Origin: Pseudomonadota bacterium
GTDB lineage: Bacteria > Pseudomonadota > Gammaproteobacteria > Burkholderiales > Burkholderiaceae_C
Reading direction: 5' to 3'
Assembly (NCBI GenBank): GCA_030535425.1
Contig: JAUNHQ010000015.1
Span: 1 to 46,202 of the forward strand
Length of the DNA stretch: 46,202 bases
Each line of letters starts with the position of its first letter. The first letter of the stretch is position 1. Below are positions 25,569-35,264 of the stretch, in pieces. A model generated the notes under the pieces. The model was not told the DNA's origin and made no database searches. It saw only the letters and a list, made by a program, of their open reading frames with translations. A program made the translations under genes and the position numbers.

Positions 25569-25754
25569 ATGGCAAAAGCCAGGGGCGAGCAGGTCTTCGG
25601 CACGATGAAGCGCAGATTCCATCTGAACAGAGCGCGGTACTTCGGAGCGGCCAAGGTGCAGGCGCAAAGGGACAAGGCGGCGTTGGGTATGAATTTGCTG
25701 AAGGCCCATCGCACGCTCAAAAACATGGAAATGGCGGGGGTCGGTTCGCCCTGA
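25569..25754 (+). pseudogene. Remnant of an IS transposase (C-terminal part)
   Basis: A 61-residue frame reading ARGEQVFGTMKRRFHLNRAR then YFGAAKVQAQ and MNLLKAHRTLK. The pattern E-x-F-x-x-x-K-x-x-F ... R-Y-x-G matches the end of IS5-type DDE transposases around the catalytic Glu (here Glu7). Only the tail survives; no upstream part or inverted repeats were found, because the frame runs back directly into the dprA stop. It is almost certainly non-functional. Confidence 0.6.
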
Positions 25755-26047
25755 ACGGGGCAAACGGGCTGCGAAAGCGGCCTCGAAGCATAAAGACCGG
25801 GTGAGCGGCACCGAAAAACGTCGCCCAGCTACGACTTCGCGTGCTCATCGGCGGGTTGTGCAACGGTCTTATTACCCAGGCAAACGTGCGTTGCGCACGT
25901 TGGAGCGCACGTATATTTTGCCACCCAACAACTCTTTCACTCCTCTTTTGAGAGCAAAGAACGCTTTTGTATCAAGCGCAAATGCTTTTCAAAGCACTCA
26001 GCGGTTCATCACACCGCCGGTCAGTACCTGTGTTTTTGGTCAAAAAC
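25755..26047. other. Non-coding gap after the transposase remnant
   Basis: No convincing gene. It holds a perfect hairpin AACGTGCG/CGCACGTT (25883-25901) and, at about 25951-25995, a shortened copy of the dispersed element (CTTTTGTATCAAGCGCAAAT). The open frame running through it on the plus strand ends inside the tRNA gene and is a shadow. Confidence 0.5.
25951..25995 (+). repeat. Dispersed AT-rich element, partial copy J
   Basis: CGCTTTTGTATCAAGCGCAA then ATGCTTTTC. It resembles the second half of copies F and H, with a two-base deletion in the GCGC block. Confidence 0.4.
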
Positions 26048-26075
26048 AAAAAGCCCGCTCAAAAGCGGGCTTTTT
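26048..26075 (-). terminator. Terminator of the ribosomal operon and tRNA-fMet
   Basis: AAAAAGCCCGCT (26048-26059) pairs perfectly with AGCGGGCTTTTT (26064-26075) around CAAA. The A run and T run make it work in both directions. On the minus strand it comes seven bases after the tRNA 3' end. Confidence 0.9.
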
Positions 26076-26082
26076 CAGCATT

Positions 26083-26159
<77 letters not shown>

Positions 26160-26181
26160 GTAAGCTGTGAAGTATAGCAGA

Positions 26182-26571
26182 TTATTCTGCTGCTTGCGCA
26201 TCGTCGTTCACTTCGGGACGATCCACCAGCTCAATGAAAGCCATGGGTGCATTGTCACCCACGCGGAAGCCCATCTTCAAGATGCGGGTATATCCTCCCG
26301 GACGAGCGTTGTAGCGCGGTCCCAGTTCCGTGAACAGCTTGGTCACACTGGCATCGTCGCGCAGGCGCGCAAAAGCCAGGCGACGGTTAGCCACGCTGTC
26401 TTTCTTGGCCAGAGTGATCATCGGCTCCACCACGCGGCGCAGTTCCTTGGCCTTGGGCACAGTGGTCTTGATCGCCTCGTGCTCGATCAGCGAGTTCATC
26501 ATGTTGCGCAGCATCGCCTGGCGATGTGCGCTGGTGCGGTTGAGTTTGCGAAGGCCGTTGCCGTGACGCAT
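26182..26571 (-). CDS. rplQ: 50S ribosomal protein L17
   Basis: A 129-residue L17. [20 protein letters not shown] and the next segment [20 protein letters not shown] are nearly invariant across bacteria; the body ends at [13 protein letters not shown] with a short acidic tail. It is the last protein gene of the operon, following rpoA by 84 bases, and the initiator tRNA follows directly. Confidence 0.98.
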   Translation of the reverse strand: MRHGNGLRKLNRTSAHRQAMLRNMMNSLIEHEAIKTTVPKAKELRRVVEPMITLAKKDSVANRRLAFARLRDDASVTKLFTELGPRYNARPGGYTRILKMGFRVGDNAPMAFIELVDRPEVNDDAQAAE

Positions 26572-26655
26572 GGTGCTTTTCCTTTCTTTATTAACAGAGC
26601 CGCCGTATCAGGTACGGCCCTTGCACGGATGGTGAATGGGTAATGGGAGGGCAGC

Positions 26656-27651
26656 TCAGCGCTTGTCCAAGCCAGTGGGCGGCCAGTTTTCCAGCTTCAT
26701 GCCCAGGGTCAGGCCGCGCGAAGCCAGCACTTCCTTGATCTCGTTGAGCGACTTTCGGCCCAGGTTGGGGGTCTTGAGCAGCTCGTTCTCGGTGCGCTGG
26801 ATCAGATCGCCGATGTAGTAGATGTTTTCGGCTTTCAGGCAGTTGGCCGAACGCACTGTCAGCTCCAGCTCATCCACCGGGCGCAGCAGGATCGGATCAA
26901 ACGTCGCCGCACCGCCGCGCTGCGAAGTCGGAGCAAACACTTCGTCAATGGCGCTGCCTTCGAGTTGTGCGAACACCGCCAGCTGCTCTACCAAGATCTT
27001 GGCGGAAGCACGAACAGCGTCTTCAGCGGAGATGGCACCATTGGTTTCGATCTCCATCACCAGCTTGTCCAGATCGGTGCGTTGCTCGACGCGGGCATTT
27101 TCCACCGCGTAGCTCACCCGCTTGACGGGCGAAAAAGAAGCATCCAGAACAATACGGCCAATGGACTTGGTGGGCTCATCCGCATAGCGGCGCAGCGTAC
27201 CCGGCACATAGCCACGCCCCTTTTCCACCTTGACCTGCATATCAAGACGGCCGCCTTGGGAAAGGTTGGCGATGACATGCTCAGGATTGATGATTTCCAC
27301 ATCGTGAGGCGCCTGGATGTCAGCTGCCGTCACAACACCTTCGCCCTCCTTGCGCAGGCTCAGGGTTACCTCATCGCGGTTATGGAGCTTGAATACCACA
27401 CCCTTGAGATTGAGCAGGATGTTGACCACATCCTCCTGCACGCCGTCGATGCTCGAATACTCGTGCAGCACGCCAGCAATGGTGACCTCAGTCGGCGCAT
27501 AGCCCACCATGGACGACAGCAACACGCGGCGCAGCGCATTGCCAAGCGTGTGTCCGTATCCACGCTCAAAGGGTTCAAGCGTGACTTTGGCTTTGTGATC
27601 GGCCAACGGTTCAACATTGATCGCTTTGGGTTTCAGCAATTGGGTTTGCAT
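26656..27651 (-). CDS. rpoA: RNA polymerase alpha subunit
   Basis: A 331-residue alpha subunit. The N-terminal dimerisation domain includes [20 protein letters not shown], which contacts the beta subunits; the C-terminal domain from about 250 carries [20 protein letters not shown] and [20 protein letters not shown], which bind UP elements and activators. The linker is normal. Part of the alpha-operon end rpsM-rpsK-rpsD-rpoA-rplQ. The 111-base space from rpsD contains an 8-base-stem hairpin (27712-27732). Confidence 0.98.
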   Translation of the reverse strand: MQTQLLKPKAINVEPLADHKAKVTLEPFERGYGHTLGNALRRVLLSSMVGYAPTEVTIAGVLHEYSSIDGVQEDVVNILLNLKGVVFKLHNRDEVTLSLRKEGEGVVTAADIQAPHDVEIINPEHVIANLSQGGRLDMQVKVEKGRGYVPGTLRRYADEPTKSIGRIVLDASFSPVKRVSYAVENARVEQRTDLDKLVMEIETNGAISAEDAVRASAKILVEQLAVFAQLEGSAIDEVFAPTSQRGGAATFDPILLRPVDELELTVRSANCLKAENIYYIGDLIQRTENELLKTPNLGRKSLNEIKEVLASRGLTLGMKLENWPPTGLDKR

Positions 27652-27711
27652 TCTCTAGACTTCCTCTCAATACCCCCGGCTCGTTACACCGGTAAGGCTG
27701 GTGAAGCACCA

Positions 27712-27732
27712 AACCCGCCATGATGGCGGGTT
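27712..27732 (-). other. Hairpin between rpsD and rpoA
   Basis: AACCCGCC (27712-27719) pairs with GGCGGGTT (27725-27732) around a five-base loop. No T run follows on the minus strand, so it may be a processing or attenuation site inside the operon. Confidence 0.4.
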
Positions 27733-27762
27733 CGGAACGAAGGTGGCGCTATACCCCAAGGA

Positions 27763-28386
27763 TCAGCGCGAATACAGTTCGACGATCAGCGATTCGTTGA
27801 TGTCCGCGCCAAACTCGTCACGATCAGGCGTCTTCTTGAAAGTGCCTTCGGCCTTGTCGGCGTTGACCTCGACCCAAGCCGGGAAACCCACCTGAGCTGC
27901 CAATTGCAACGCCTCTTGCACACGGGTCTGGGCACGAGATTTTTCACGCACGGCTACCACATCGCCCGCCTTGACCAGATAAGAAGGAATGTTGACCTGT
28001 TGGCCATTGACCGTGATCGCCTTGTGCGACACAAGTTGACGCGCTTCGGCACGGGTAGAGCCAAAACCCATGCGATAAACCACGTTGTCCAGACGCGACT
28101 CCAGCAAGAACAGCAGGTTGGCACCGGTATTGCCGCGACGGCGATCCGCTTCCTCGAAATAGCGGCGGAACTGCTTTTCGAGCACACCATACATGCGCTT
28201 GACTTTTTGCTTTTCGCGCAGTTGCAAGCCATAGTCAGACGTACGCTGACCAGAGGTGCGGCCATGTTGACCTGGTTTACTGTCGAACTTGGCCTTGTCA
28301 CTGATAGAGCGGCGCGCACTCTTCAGGAACAAGTCAGTGCCTTCACGGCGGGAAAGTTTGGCCTTGGGGCCGAGGTAACGTGCCAC
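27763..28386 (-). CDS. rpsD: 30S ribosomal protein S4
   Basis: A 207-residue S4, a primary 16S rRNA binder and, in enterobacteria, repressor of the alpha operon. [20 protein letters not shown] opens the protein; the S4 RNA-binding domain contains [20 protein letters not shown] and [20 protein letters not shown]. It lacks the four-Cys zinc motif. The 143-base space before it, large for this operon, contains a hairpin. Confidence 0.98.
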   Translation of the reverse strand: MARYLGPKAKLSRREGTDLFLKSARRSISDKAKFDSKPGQHGRTSGQRTSDYGLQLREKQKVKRMYGVLEKQFRRYFEEADRRRGNTGANLLFLLESRLDNVVYRMGFGSTRAEARQLVSHKAITVNGQQVNIPSYLVKAGDVVAVREKSRAQTRVQEALQLAAQVGFPAWVEVNADKAEGTFKKTPDRDEFGADINESLIVELYSR

Positions 28387-28485
28387 GGTAGCTTCCTTGA
28401 ATCAAACTGCTCCGACACTTCAAGTGGCGGAGGAGCCGTTAGATGATGCGCCACCCAACGGCGGTGGGCTTATAAGAAAATATTA

Positions 28486-28505
28486 AGCGCGCGGCTCAGC
28501 GCGCG
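28486..28505 (-). other. GC hairpin followed by T-rich run between rpsK and rpsD
   Basis: AGCGCGC (28486-28492) pairs with GCGCGCT (28499-28505). On the minus strand the stem is followed by TAATATTTTC, so it resembles a weak terminator or attenuator inside the ribosomal operon. Confidence 0.45.
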
Positions 28506-28529
28506 CTGGTTATAGATGCTGCAGTGCGC

Positions 28530-28934
28530 TTAAATGCGGCGACGCTTTTGCGGCCGGCAACCATTGTGCGGAATCGGCGTCACATCGGAAATTGAGGTGA
28601 TTCGAATACCCAAAGCAGCCAGAGCGCGCACGGAAGACTCACGGCCAGGGCCGGGGCCTTTGATTTCTACATCAAGATTCTTGATGCCCTGATCCATGGC
28701 TGCACGGCCAGCTTGCTCAGAAGCCACCTGTGCCGCAAACGGCGTGGACTTACGTGAACCCTTGAAGCCCTGCCCCCCCGAAGAGGCCCAAGACAAGGCA
28801 TTACCCTGGCGATCAGTAATGGTGATGATGGTGTTATTAAACGACGCATGCACGTGCGCGATGCCATCCGAAATATTTTTACGGACTTTCTTGCGGACAC
28901 GCTGGGCGGCGTTGCTGGCAGGAGACTTGGCCAT
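28530..28934 (-). CDS. rpsK: 30S ribosomal protein S11
   Basis: A 134-residue S11 of the small-subunit platform. Characteristic segments: [57 protein letters not shown] and the ending [20 protein letters not shown] plus RRI. The N-terminal [20 protein letters not shown] is typical of betaproteobacteria. It lies 18 bases after rpsM. Confidence 0.98.
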   Translation of the reverse strand: MAKSPASNAAQRVRKKVRKNISDGIAHVHASFNNTIITITDRQGNALSWASSGGQGFKGSRKSTPFAAQVASEQAGRAAMDQGIKNLDVEIKGPGPGRESSVRALAALGIRITSISDVTPIPHNGCRPQKRRRI

Positions 28935-28952
28935 GGTGTGTGCGTTCCTTGA

Positions 28953-29318
28953 TTATTTTTTCAGCGCCTGCGCTGCCTTGCGCGGGCCCTTGCGGGTACG
29001 TGCGTTGGTACGTGTGCGCTGGCCACGCATAGGCAGACCGCGGCGGTGACGGAAACCCCGATAGCAACCGATATCCATCAGGCGCTTGATATTCATCGTG
29101 GTTTCCCGACGCAGATCACCTTCGATCAGATACTGAGCAATGGCGTCGCGGAGCTTTTCTTGATCAGCATCCGTCAGATCTTTCACTTTTTTGGCATAAG
29201 GAATACCACAGGCCTCGCAAATTTTGCGGGCGCGCGAGCGACCAATGCCATAAATGGCCGTCAAGCCGATTTCAGCGTGCTTGTGCGGCGGAATATTGAT
29301 ACCAGCAATACGTGCCAT
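28953..29318 (-). CDS. rpsM: 30S ribosomal protein S13
   Basis: A 121-residue S13 of the small-subunit head, contacting P-site tRNA through its basic tail. [20 protein letters not shown] begins the protein; [17 protein letters not shown] forms the helix-hairpin region; [20 protein letters not shown] is the tail. Start ATG 29318 is conserved. It follows rpmJ in the usual order. Confidence 0.98.
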   Translation of the reverse strand: MARIAGINIPPHKHAEIGLTAIYGIGRSRARKICEACGIPYAKKVKDLTDADQEKLRDAIAQYLIEGDLRRETTMNIKRLMDIGCYRGFRHRRGLPMRGQRTRTNARTRKGPRKAAQALKK

Positions 29319-29360
29319 GTGTACTTATCCTATGAACGTGCATGTAGGCAGGCGCCCGGC

Positions 29361-29474
29361 TCAGCCCTGGCGCTGCTTATGGCGCGGATCGGTGCAAATC
29401 ACACGTACCACACCCTTGCGGCGGATGATTTTGCAGTTGCGGCAAATTTTCTTTACCGAAGCTGAAACTCTCAT
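29361..29474 (-). CDS. rpmJ: 50S ribosomal protein L36
   Basis: A 37-residue zinc-ribbon ribosomal protein: [20 protein letters not shown] then [17 protein letters not shown]. The zinc ligands are Cys11, Cys14, Cys27 and His32, so this is the zinc-binding form. ATG at 29472-29474 follows TAGGAGAG. It sits between secY and rpsM, where infA also lies in many relatives; infA is absent here. Confidence 0.97.
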   Translation of the reverse strand: MRVSASVKKICRNCKIIRRKGVVRVICTDPRHKQRQG

Positions 29475-29549
29475 TTCACTCTCCTAAAACCTTCTTGCTC
29501 TTGGGCTTCTTGACTTCTGCCCAGCCCCTGAAGACAAACCCTGCTTGGC

Positions 29550-30869
29550 TCAACCCGGCAGCACCGTTTTGAAGCTCGCTTTTTTCAATAGCGACTCATA
29601 CTGCTGGCTCATCATGTAGTTCTGCACTTGAGCCATGAAGTCCATTGTGACCACCACCAGAATCAGCAGTGATGTGCCACCAAAATAAAACGGTACGTTG
29701 TAGCGCAGAATCAGAAACTCCGGCAATAAGCACACGGCCGTGATATAGATGGCACCTGCAAATGTCAAGCGCATCAAAATTTTGTCGATGTACTTAGCTG
29801 TTTGCTCCCCTGGGCGAATACCCGGGATGAACGCTCCACTTTTTTTCAGATTGTCTGCTGTCTCACGACTATTGAACACCAAAGCCGTATAGAAAAAGCA
29901 GAAAAAGATGATCGCGGCTGCATAGAGCATGACGTACACCGGCTGACCAGGAGCCAGCGCAGCAGCCATATCCTTGAGCCAGCGCATGGATTCCCCAGTA
30001 CTGAACCAACCCACAATCGTCGCTGGCAACAGAATGATCGATGAAGCAAAGATGGGCGGAATCACACCGGCCATGTTCAGTTTAAGGGGCAAATGCGACG
30101 ACTGGCCACCATAAACCTTATTACCCACCTGGCGCCGTGCGTAGTTCACCAGAATCCGCCGCTGGCCACGCTCGATAAACACCACAAAGTACGTCACCAC
30201 GCAGACCAGCAGCACAATGAACAATGACACGATGATGCTCATGGCCCCTGTGCGCACCAGCTCCAGCAAACCACCTATGGCGCTCGGCAAACCTGCCGCA
30301 ATGCCAGCAAAGATGAGTATCGAGATGCCGTTACCCAAGCCACGCTCAGTGATTTGCTCACCCAGCCACATCAAAAACATGGTTCCGGCTGTCAAGCTGA
30401 CCACTGCCGTCACCCGAAATCCCCAACCAGGATTGATAACCAATCCCTGCGACGCTTCCAATGCCACGGCAATGCCAAAGGACTGAAACAACGCCAAAGC
30501 TAGCGTGCCATAGCGGGTGTACTGGGTAATCTTGCGCCGCCCAGCCTCGCCTTCCTTCTTCATTTGCTCGAAGGTCGGCACGACATAGGTCATCAACTGC
30601 ATGATGATCGACGCCGAGATATACGGCATGATGCCCAAGGCAAACACGGTAAATCGCGAGAGTGCACCACCCGAGAACATGTTAAACAGGTTCAGGATGC
30701 CGCCCTGCTGCCCTTCAAACAGCTGACGAAGCTGATCCGGGTTGATACCGGGCACGGGAATATGCGCGCCGATGCGATACACCACCAGCGCGAGCAGCAA
30801 AAAGACCAAACGACGACGCAGGTCGCCGTATTTGCCGGTCTTTGCGATTTGCGGTCCGCTGGTAGCCAC
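29550..30869 (-). CDS. secY: Protein translocase subunit SecY
   Basis: A 439-residue inner-membrane channel protein with about ten membrane segments. [20 protein letters not shown] is the first; [40 protein letters not shown] and [20 protein letters not shown] are signature regions (the plug/gate and cytoplasmic loops); [15 protein letters not shown] lies near the SecA-contacting loop. It follows rplO by 35 bases as in most spc operons, and rpmJ follows. Confidence 0.98.
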   Translation of the reverse strand: MATSGPQIAKTGKYGDLRRRLVFLLLALVVYRIGAHIPVPGINPDQLRQLFEGQQGGILNLFNMFSGGALSRFTVFALGIMPYISASIIMQLMTYVVPTFEQMKKEGEAGRRKITQYTRYGTLALALFQSFGIAVALEASQGLVINPGWGFRVTAVVSLTAGTMFLMWLGEQITERGLGNGISILIFAGIAAGLPSAIGGLLELVRTGAMSIIVSLFIVLLVCVVTYFVVFIERGQRRILVNYARRQVGNKVYGGQSSHLPLKLNMAGVIPPIFASSIILLPATIVGWFSTGESMRWLKDMAAALAPGQPVYVMLYAAAIIFFCFFYTALVFNSRETADNLKKSGAFIPGIRPGEQTAKYIDKILMRLTFAGAIYITAVCLLPEFLILRYNVPFYFGGTSLLILVVVTMDFMAQVQNYMMSQQYESLLKKASFKTVLPG

Positions 30870-30904
30870 TACTCGATCACCTCAGGTGAAGTTGCGTTCG
30901 GCAT

Positions 30905-31336
30905 TCAGGCCAGAGAGCCGCCAGCCGCCTCGATGGCTGCTTTGGCACCAGCGGTTGCGCCCACGCCCGTCAGCTTGACGGCACGGGTCAGCTCACCCGA
31001 CTTGATAACCTTGACCACTTTGGCCAACTCGCGCACCAGACCGGCTTTTTTCAGCGCGAGCAAATCCACTTCAGCAGCGCCCAGGCGCTCCAGATCCGAC
31101 AGCGTGATTTCCGCGTTGTACTTCAGCGAAGCCGACTTGAAGCCGCGCTTGGGCAGGCGGCGCTGCAAAGGCATTTGACCGCCTTCGAAGCCCACCTTGT
31201 GATAGCCGCCGGCACGCGATTTCTGGCCTTTGTGGCCACGACCTGCCGTCTTGCCCAGGCCGGAGCCGATGCCACGGCCCACGCGACGGCGCGCACGCTT
31301 GGCGCCTTCGGCGGGTTTGAGGGTATTGAGTTCCAT
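30905..31336 (-). CDS. rplO: 50S ribosomal protein L15
   Basis: A 143-residue L15. The basic glycine-rich N-terminus [40 protein letters not shown] and [15 protein letters not shown] are the standard family features; the C-terminal half is a small globular domain. It lies between rpmD and secY. Confidence 0.98.
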   Translation of the reverse strand: MELNTLKPAEGAKRARRRVGRGIGSGLGKTAGRGHKGQKSRAGGYHKVGFEGGQMPLQRRLPKRGFKSASLKYNAEITLSDLERLGAAEVDLLALKKAGLVRELAKVVKVIKSGELTRAVKLTGVGATAGAKAAIEAAGGSLA

Positions 31337-31349
31337 GATCCGATGTTCC

Positions 31350-31535
31350 TCAGACGATCCTGACCAGATAGTCGACCTTGTTGATCATGCCGCGCACCGC
31401 AGGCGTGTCCTGCAGCTCACGGATGCTGTTCAGCTTGCGCAGACCCAGGCCGCGCACGGTGTCGCGGTGCGACTGCTTGCAGCCGATGGGGCTGCGAACC
31501 AGCTGCACCTTGACGGTTTTCTGCTCGTTTGCCAT
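31350..31535 (-). CDS. rpmD: 50S ribosomal protein L30
   Basis: A 61-residue L30: [20 protein letters not shown] and [20 protein letters not shown] are the diagnostic segments, ending KVDYLVRIV. Start is ATG 31535; the open frame extends upstream only as a shadow of rpsE. It lies 13 bases after rpsE. Confidence 0.97.
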   Translation of the reverse strand: MANEQKTVKVQLVRSPIGCKQSHRDTVRGLGLRKLNSIRELQDTPAVRGMINKVDYLVRIV

Positions 31536-31548
31536 GTTTGACTCCAGA

Positions 31549-32070
31549 TCAGGCAGCAAAGATGTCTTCGACCGACTTGCCACGCTTGGCCGCCACCTCG
31601 GCGGGCGTGGTGCAGTTGCGCAGCGCATCCAGCGTGGCGCGCACCATGTTGTAGGGGTTGGACGTGCCATGGCTCTTGGCCACGATGTCGGTGATGCCCA
31701 GCACCTCGAACACGGCACGCATGGGGCCGCCCGCAATGATGCCGGTACCGCGCGGGGCGGGAGCCATCATCACGGTGGCAGCGCCATGGTGGCCGGTCAC
31801 GTTGTGGTGAATGGTGCCGTCCTTGAGAGAAACCTTCAGCATGTTGCGACGGGCTTCTTCCATGGCCTTTTGCACGGCCGCAGGCACTTCCTTGGATTTG
31901 CCCTTGCCCATGCCCACGCGGCCATCGCCATCACCCACGACCGTCAAGGCGGCGAAGCCGAGAATGCGGCCGCCCTTGACCACCTTGGTCACGCGGTTGA
32001 CCGCGATCATTTTTTCACGCAGGCCGTCCTCGGGACCGTCACCTTGCGTCTTAGCCTGAAACTTTGCCAT
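31549..32070 (-). CDS. rpsE: 30S ribosomal protein S5
   Basis: A 173-residue S5, involved in decoding accuracy. [20 protein letters not shown] starts the double-stranded RNA-binding domain; [20 protein letters not shown] and [19 protein letters not shown] are invariant regions. ATG 32070, in the usual order rplR-rpsE-rpmD. Confidence 0.98.
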   Translation of the reverse strand: MAKFQAKTQGDGPEDGLREKMIAVNRVTKVVKGGRILGFAALTVVGDGDGRVGMGKGKSKEVPAAVQKAMEEARRNMLKVSLKDGTIHHNVTGHHGAATVMMAPAPRGTGIIAGGPMRAVFEVLGITDIVAKSHGTSNPYNMVRATLDALRNCTTPAEVAAKRGKSVEDIFAA

Positions 32071-32088
32071 TTGTTTAGTCCTGCCGTC

Positions 32089-32454
32089 TTAGAACTGCAG
32101 ACCCGCTTCACGGGCCGCGTCGGCCAACGCCTTGACGCGGCCGTGGTAGGCGAAACCCGCACGGTCGAAAGCCACTTTTTCCACGCCAGCGGCCTTGGCG
32201 CGCTCAGCAATGCGCTTGCCGATTTGCTGTGCGGCAGCCACGTTGCCACCCTTGCCCGCAGCACCCAGTGCCTTGCGCATTTCGGCTTCGGCCGTGGAAG
32301 CACTGGCGATCACGCGCGCGCCGTCTTCCGACACCACGGTGGCGTAGATATGCAGATTGGTACGGTTGACCGACAGGCGCGCCACACCTTGGTTGGCGAT
32401 ACGAATGCGCGTCTGGCGGGCACGGCGAAGACGCTGCTCTTTCTTGTTCAGCAT
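32089..32454 (-). CDS. rplR: 50S ribosomal protein L18
   Basis: A 121-residue L18, which binds 5S rRNA with L5. [20 protein letters not shown] is the basic leader; [20 protein letters not shown] and [26 protein letters not shown] are typical family regions. It lies 11 bases after rplF. Confidence 0.98.
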   Translation of the reverse strand: MLNKKEQRLRRARQTRIRIANQGVARLSVNRTNLHIYATVVSEDGARVIASASTAEAEMRKALGAAGKGGNVAAAQQIGKRIAERAKAAGVEKVAFDRAGFAYHGRVKALADAAREAGLQF

Positions 32455-32465
32455 GGTGCAGGTCC

Positions 32466-32999
32466 TTACTTCTTCTTGGTTTCCTTGATGACGACGCGCT
32501 CGTCGGCATAGCGGATACCTTTGCCCTTGTAGGGCTCGGGCGGGCGCACGGCGCGGATTTCCGCCGCAATCTGCCCCACGCGCTGACGGTCAGCGCCCTT
32601 GAGGACGATTTCGGTCGGCGCAGGCGTGGCCACGGTGATGCCCGCAGGCATCTCGATGTTGACGGGATGGGAAAAACCCACCGACAGGTTCAGCTTGGCG
32701 CCCTGGGCTTGTGCGCGGAAACCCACGCCCACCAGGGTCAGCTTCTTCTCAAAGCCCTGGCTCACACCCACCACCATGTTGTTCACCATCTGACGCATGG
32801 TGCCGCTCATGGCATTGGCTTCGCGCGACTCATCCACCGGCTCAAAGCTGAGGCGGCCGTTGTCGGCGGTGATTTTCACCAAAGCATTGGGAGCCAGCTT
32901 GAGCTCGCCGCCACTGCCCTTGACCGTGATCTGGTCTTCCTTGATCTGCACGTCCACACCAGCGGGGACGGTCACACCCATTTTTGCGATACGCGACAT
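32466..32999 (-). CDS. rplF: 50S ribosomal protein L6
   Basis: A 177-residue L6 near the factor-binding centre. [20 protein letters not shown] and later the signature [14 protein letters not shown] confirm it, with the two related alpha/beta domains in between ([20 protein letters not shown] at the join). Position between rpsH and rplR is standard. Confidence 0.98.
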   Translation of the reverse strand: MSRIAKMGVTVPAGVDVQIKEDQITVKGSGGELKLAPNALVKITADNGRLSFEPVDESREANAMSGTMRQMVNNMVVGVSQGFEKKLTLVGVGFRAQAQGAKLNLSVGFSHPVNIEMPAGITVATPAPTEIVLKGADRQRVGQIAAEIRAVRPPEPYKGKGIRYADERVVIKETKKK

Positions 33000-33013
33000 G
33001 GTTGACTTTCTCC

Positions 33014-33409
33014 TTAGGCGACGTAGCAGAGCACTTCACCGCCCACACCGGCGGCGCGCGCCTTGCGATCGGTCATCACACCCTTGGGGGTGGTGACGAT
33101 GGCCACACCCAGGCCGTTCATGACCTGAGGAATGGCATCACGACCTTTATAGACACGCAGACCAGGGCGGCTGACGCGCTCGATGCGCTCAATCACGGGA
33201 CGGCCAGCGTAGTACTTCAGTGCAATTTGCAACTCGGACTTGCCAGCTTCGGTCTTGACTTCAAAACCGTCGATATAGCCTTCATCCTTCAGCACCTGGG
33301 CAATGGCCACCTTGACCTTGGACGACGGCACCGACACGGTCTGCTTGGCCACCATCTGCGCGTTGCGGATGCGGGTCAACAGATCGGCGATGGGATCACT
33401 CATGCTCAT
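33014..33409 (-). CDS. rpsH: 30S ribosomal protein S8
   Basis: A 131-residue S8, a central 16S rRNA binder and, in E. coli, the repressor of the spc operon through rplE m[19 protein letters not shown] opens the family; [20 protein letters not shown] and the ending GGEVLCYVA are diagnostic. GGAGAG is well spaced before ATG 33409; a second in-frame ATG follows two codons later. Confidence 0.98.
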   Translation of the reverse strand: MSMSDPIADLLTRIRNAQMVAKQTVSVPSSKVKVAIAQVLKDEGYIDGFEVKTEAGKSELQIALKYYAGRPVIERIERVSRPGLRVYKGRDAIPQVMNGLGVAIVTTPKGVMTDRKARAAGVGGEVLCYVA

Positions 33410-33427
33410 CTTGTTCTCTCCTGCCGA

Positions 33428-33733
33428 TTACCAGCTGGCTTTGGTCACGCCAGGGATCTGACCCTCAAAGGCCATTTCGCGAATCTTGGCGCGACCAAGA
33501 CCAAACTGGCGGAAGGTGCCACGCGGACGGCCCGTGATTTCGCAGCGGTTGCGCTGGCGCGTGGGATTGGCATTGCGCGGGAGCTTTTGCAGCGCCAGGC
33601 GGGCTTGCGCGCGCTCATCGTCGCTGCGCTTGGCATCCTGGGCAATGCTTTTGAGTTCGGCGTATTTCTGGGCGTACTTGGCGACGAGTTTTTCGCGCTT
33701 GAGCTCGCGTTCGATCAAAGCTTTCTTGGCCAT
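33428..33733 (-). CDS. rpsN: 30S ribosomal protein S14 (zinc-free form)
   Basis: A 101-residue S14. The long form without the CxxC zinc motifs: [20 protein letters not shown] then [20 protein letters not shown] and PGVTKASW. It lies nine bases after rplE and before rpsH, the normal order. Confidence 0.98.
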   Translation of the reverse strand: MAKKALIERELKREKLVAKYAQKYAELKSIAQDAKRSDDERAQARLALQKLPRNANPTRQRNRCEITGRPRGTFRQFGLGRAKIREMAFEGQIPGVTKASW

Positions 33734-33742
33734 GTCGTCACC

Positions 33743-34282
33743 TCAGTTCTTGAACGGGAAGCGGAAAGCCGACAGCAGCGCCTTGGCTTCTTCGTCGGTC
33801 TTGGCCGTGGTGGTGATGCTGATGTTCAGACCACGCAGGGCATCCACCTTGTCGTACTCGATCTCCGGAAAGATGATCTGCTCTTTGACGCCCACGTTGT
33901 AGTTGCCGCGACCGTCAAAAGAGCGCCCGGAAATCCCGCGGAAGTCACGCACACGCGGCAGCGCCACGGTGACGAAACGATCCAGGAATTCGTACATGCG
34001 CACGCCACGCAGCGTGACCATGGTGCCAATGGCCTGGCCTTCACGGATCTTGAAACCGGCAATGGCCTTCTTGGCCTTGGTCACCACGGGTTTTTGACCT
34101 GCGATCTTGGTCAAGTCCGCCACGGCGTTGTCCATCACTTTCTTATCCGCCACCGCCTCGCTCACGCCCATGTTCAGCGTGATCTTGGTGATGCGCGGCA
34201 CTTGCATGGGCGACTTGTAGCCGAACTTCTTCATCAGCTCGGGCGCCACTTTCTCGCGGTAGTGTTGTTGCAGTCGTGCCAT
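33743..34282 (-). CDS. rplE: 50S ribosomal protein L5
   Basis: A 179-residue L5, which anchors 5S rRNA and touches P-site t[43 protein letters not shown] and [20 protein letters not shown] are the hallmark segments. In E. coli the start region of this mRNA is the S8 target; I did not model that site here. Confidence 0.98.
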   Translation of the reverse strand: MARLQQHYREKVAPELMKKFGYKSPMQVPRITKITLNMGVSEAVADKKVMDNAVADLTKIAGQKPVVTKAKKAIAGFKIREGQAIGTMVTLRGVRMYEFLDRFVTVALPRVRDFRGISGRSFDGRGNYNVGVKEQIIFPEIEYDKVDALRGLNISITTTAKTDEEAKALLSAFRFPFKN

Positions 34283-34290
34283 GATGATCC

Positions 34291-34608
34291 TCAGGCCTTG
34301 ATCTCTTCGCCGCTGGACTTGAACACACGCACGCGCGTGCCGTCCTGCAGGGTTTTGATGCCAACGCGATCGGCTTTGCCGGTAGCCTTGTTATAGATGG
34401 CCACGTTGGACTGGTGAATGGGCATGGCTTTTTCCACGATACCACCCGTGATGCCACGCATGGGGTTGGGCTTGGCGTGTTTTTTGACCATGTTGATGCC
34501 GTCCACCACGATGCGCTCGTCGCACACACGCAGACTGACGGTGCCGCGCTTGCCTTTGTCGCGGCCGGCAATCACGATGACCTCATCGCCTTTGCGAATC
34601 TTGTTCAT
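34291..34608 (-). CDS. rplX: 50S ribosomal protein L24
   Basis: A 105-residue L24, an assembly initiator. The KOW motif is [20 protein letters not shown] then [24 protein letters not shown] is also typical. It lies between rplN and rplE with eight bases to the latter. Confidence 0.98.
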   Translation of the reverse strand: MNKIRKGDEVIVIAGRDKGKRGTVSLRVCDERIVVDGINMVKKHAKPNPMRGITGGIVEKAMPIHQSNVAIYNKATGKADRVGIKTLQDGTRVRVFKSSGEEIKA

Positions 34609-34620
34609 GACGCGCCTTTC

Positions 34621-34989
34621 TTAGAGGACTTCAGGAGCCAGCGACACGATCTTCATGAAACGCTCGGAACGCAGCTCGCGCGTGACCGGGCCGAAGATGC
34701 GGGTGCCGATAGGCTCCAGCTTGTTGTTGAGCAACACGGCGGCATTGCCGTCAAACTTGACGAGCGAGCCATCGGCGCGGCGGATACCCTTGGCGGTGCG
34801 CACCACCACGGCGCTGTACACCTCGCCCTTTTTGACGCGGCCACGCGGCGCAGCTTCTTTCACGCTCACCTTGATGATGTCGCCAACACTGGCATAGCGC
34901 CGCTTGGAGCCGCCCAGCACCTTGATGCACAGGACGGACTTGGCGCCGGTGTTGTCGGCCACCTCGAGTCGAGATTCAGTCTGGATCAT
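34621..34989 (-). CDS. rplN: 50S ribosomal protein L14
   Basis: A 122-residue L14 at the subunit interface. [40 protein letters not shown] and [20 protein letters not shown] are diagnostic. ATG 34989; the upstream extension of the frame is not conserved. It is the first gene of the operon: rpsQ-rpmC-rplP, which precede it in E. coli, are not here, and a strong promoter lies about 160 bases upstream. Confidence 0.98.
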   Translation of the reverse strand: MIQTESRLEVADNTGAKSVLCIKVLGGSKRRYASVGDIIKVSVKEAAPRGRVKKGEVYSAVVVRTAKGIRRADGSLVKFDGNAAVLLNNKLEPIGTRIFGPVTRELRSERFMKIVSLAPEVL

Positions 34990-35023
34990 TTCAAATGTTT
35001 CCCAACTTGCATCCATCAGCCAA

Positions 35024-35037
35024 AGGCTTGCAAGCCT
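35024..35037. other. Palindrome in the rplN leader
   Basis: AGGCTTGCAAGCCT is a perfect 14-base palindrome about 35 bases before the rplN start, within the predicted 5' leader. It could form a small hairpin in the mRNA or bind a dimeric protein; no function assigned. Confidence 0.35.
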
Positions 35038-35151
35038 GCGGCACCGGATCAGTCTTGGGCCCGCCGTCCCGGCAAGCAAACCGTGCAAGCCAGGACGATT
35101 GGGGGGCAGAAATCAGAAAAATTCTTCAGCCCAATTTGGGCGAAGCTCGCC

Positions 35152-35180
35152 ATTGTGGCAAGCTGAAACATGCTTGTCAA
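35152..35180 (-). promoter_or_regulatory. Sigma-70 promoter of the rplN operon
   Basis: On the minus strand TTGACA (35175-35180) is followed, after 17 bases, by CACAAT (35152-35157). The -35 is consensus. Transcription would start near 35145 and leave a leader of about 155 bases before rplN. No other good promoter is visible between here and the PIN gene. Confidence 0.7.
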
Positions 35181-35264
35181 GCACCTCTTTGGGATTTTTT
35201 GCCTCTGCGGCCAGGCACATGCGGCAAATGTGCCACCGGTGCCAGAGTGGGCCAGGGCGCTGCC

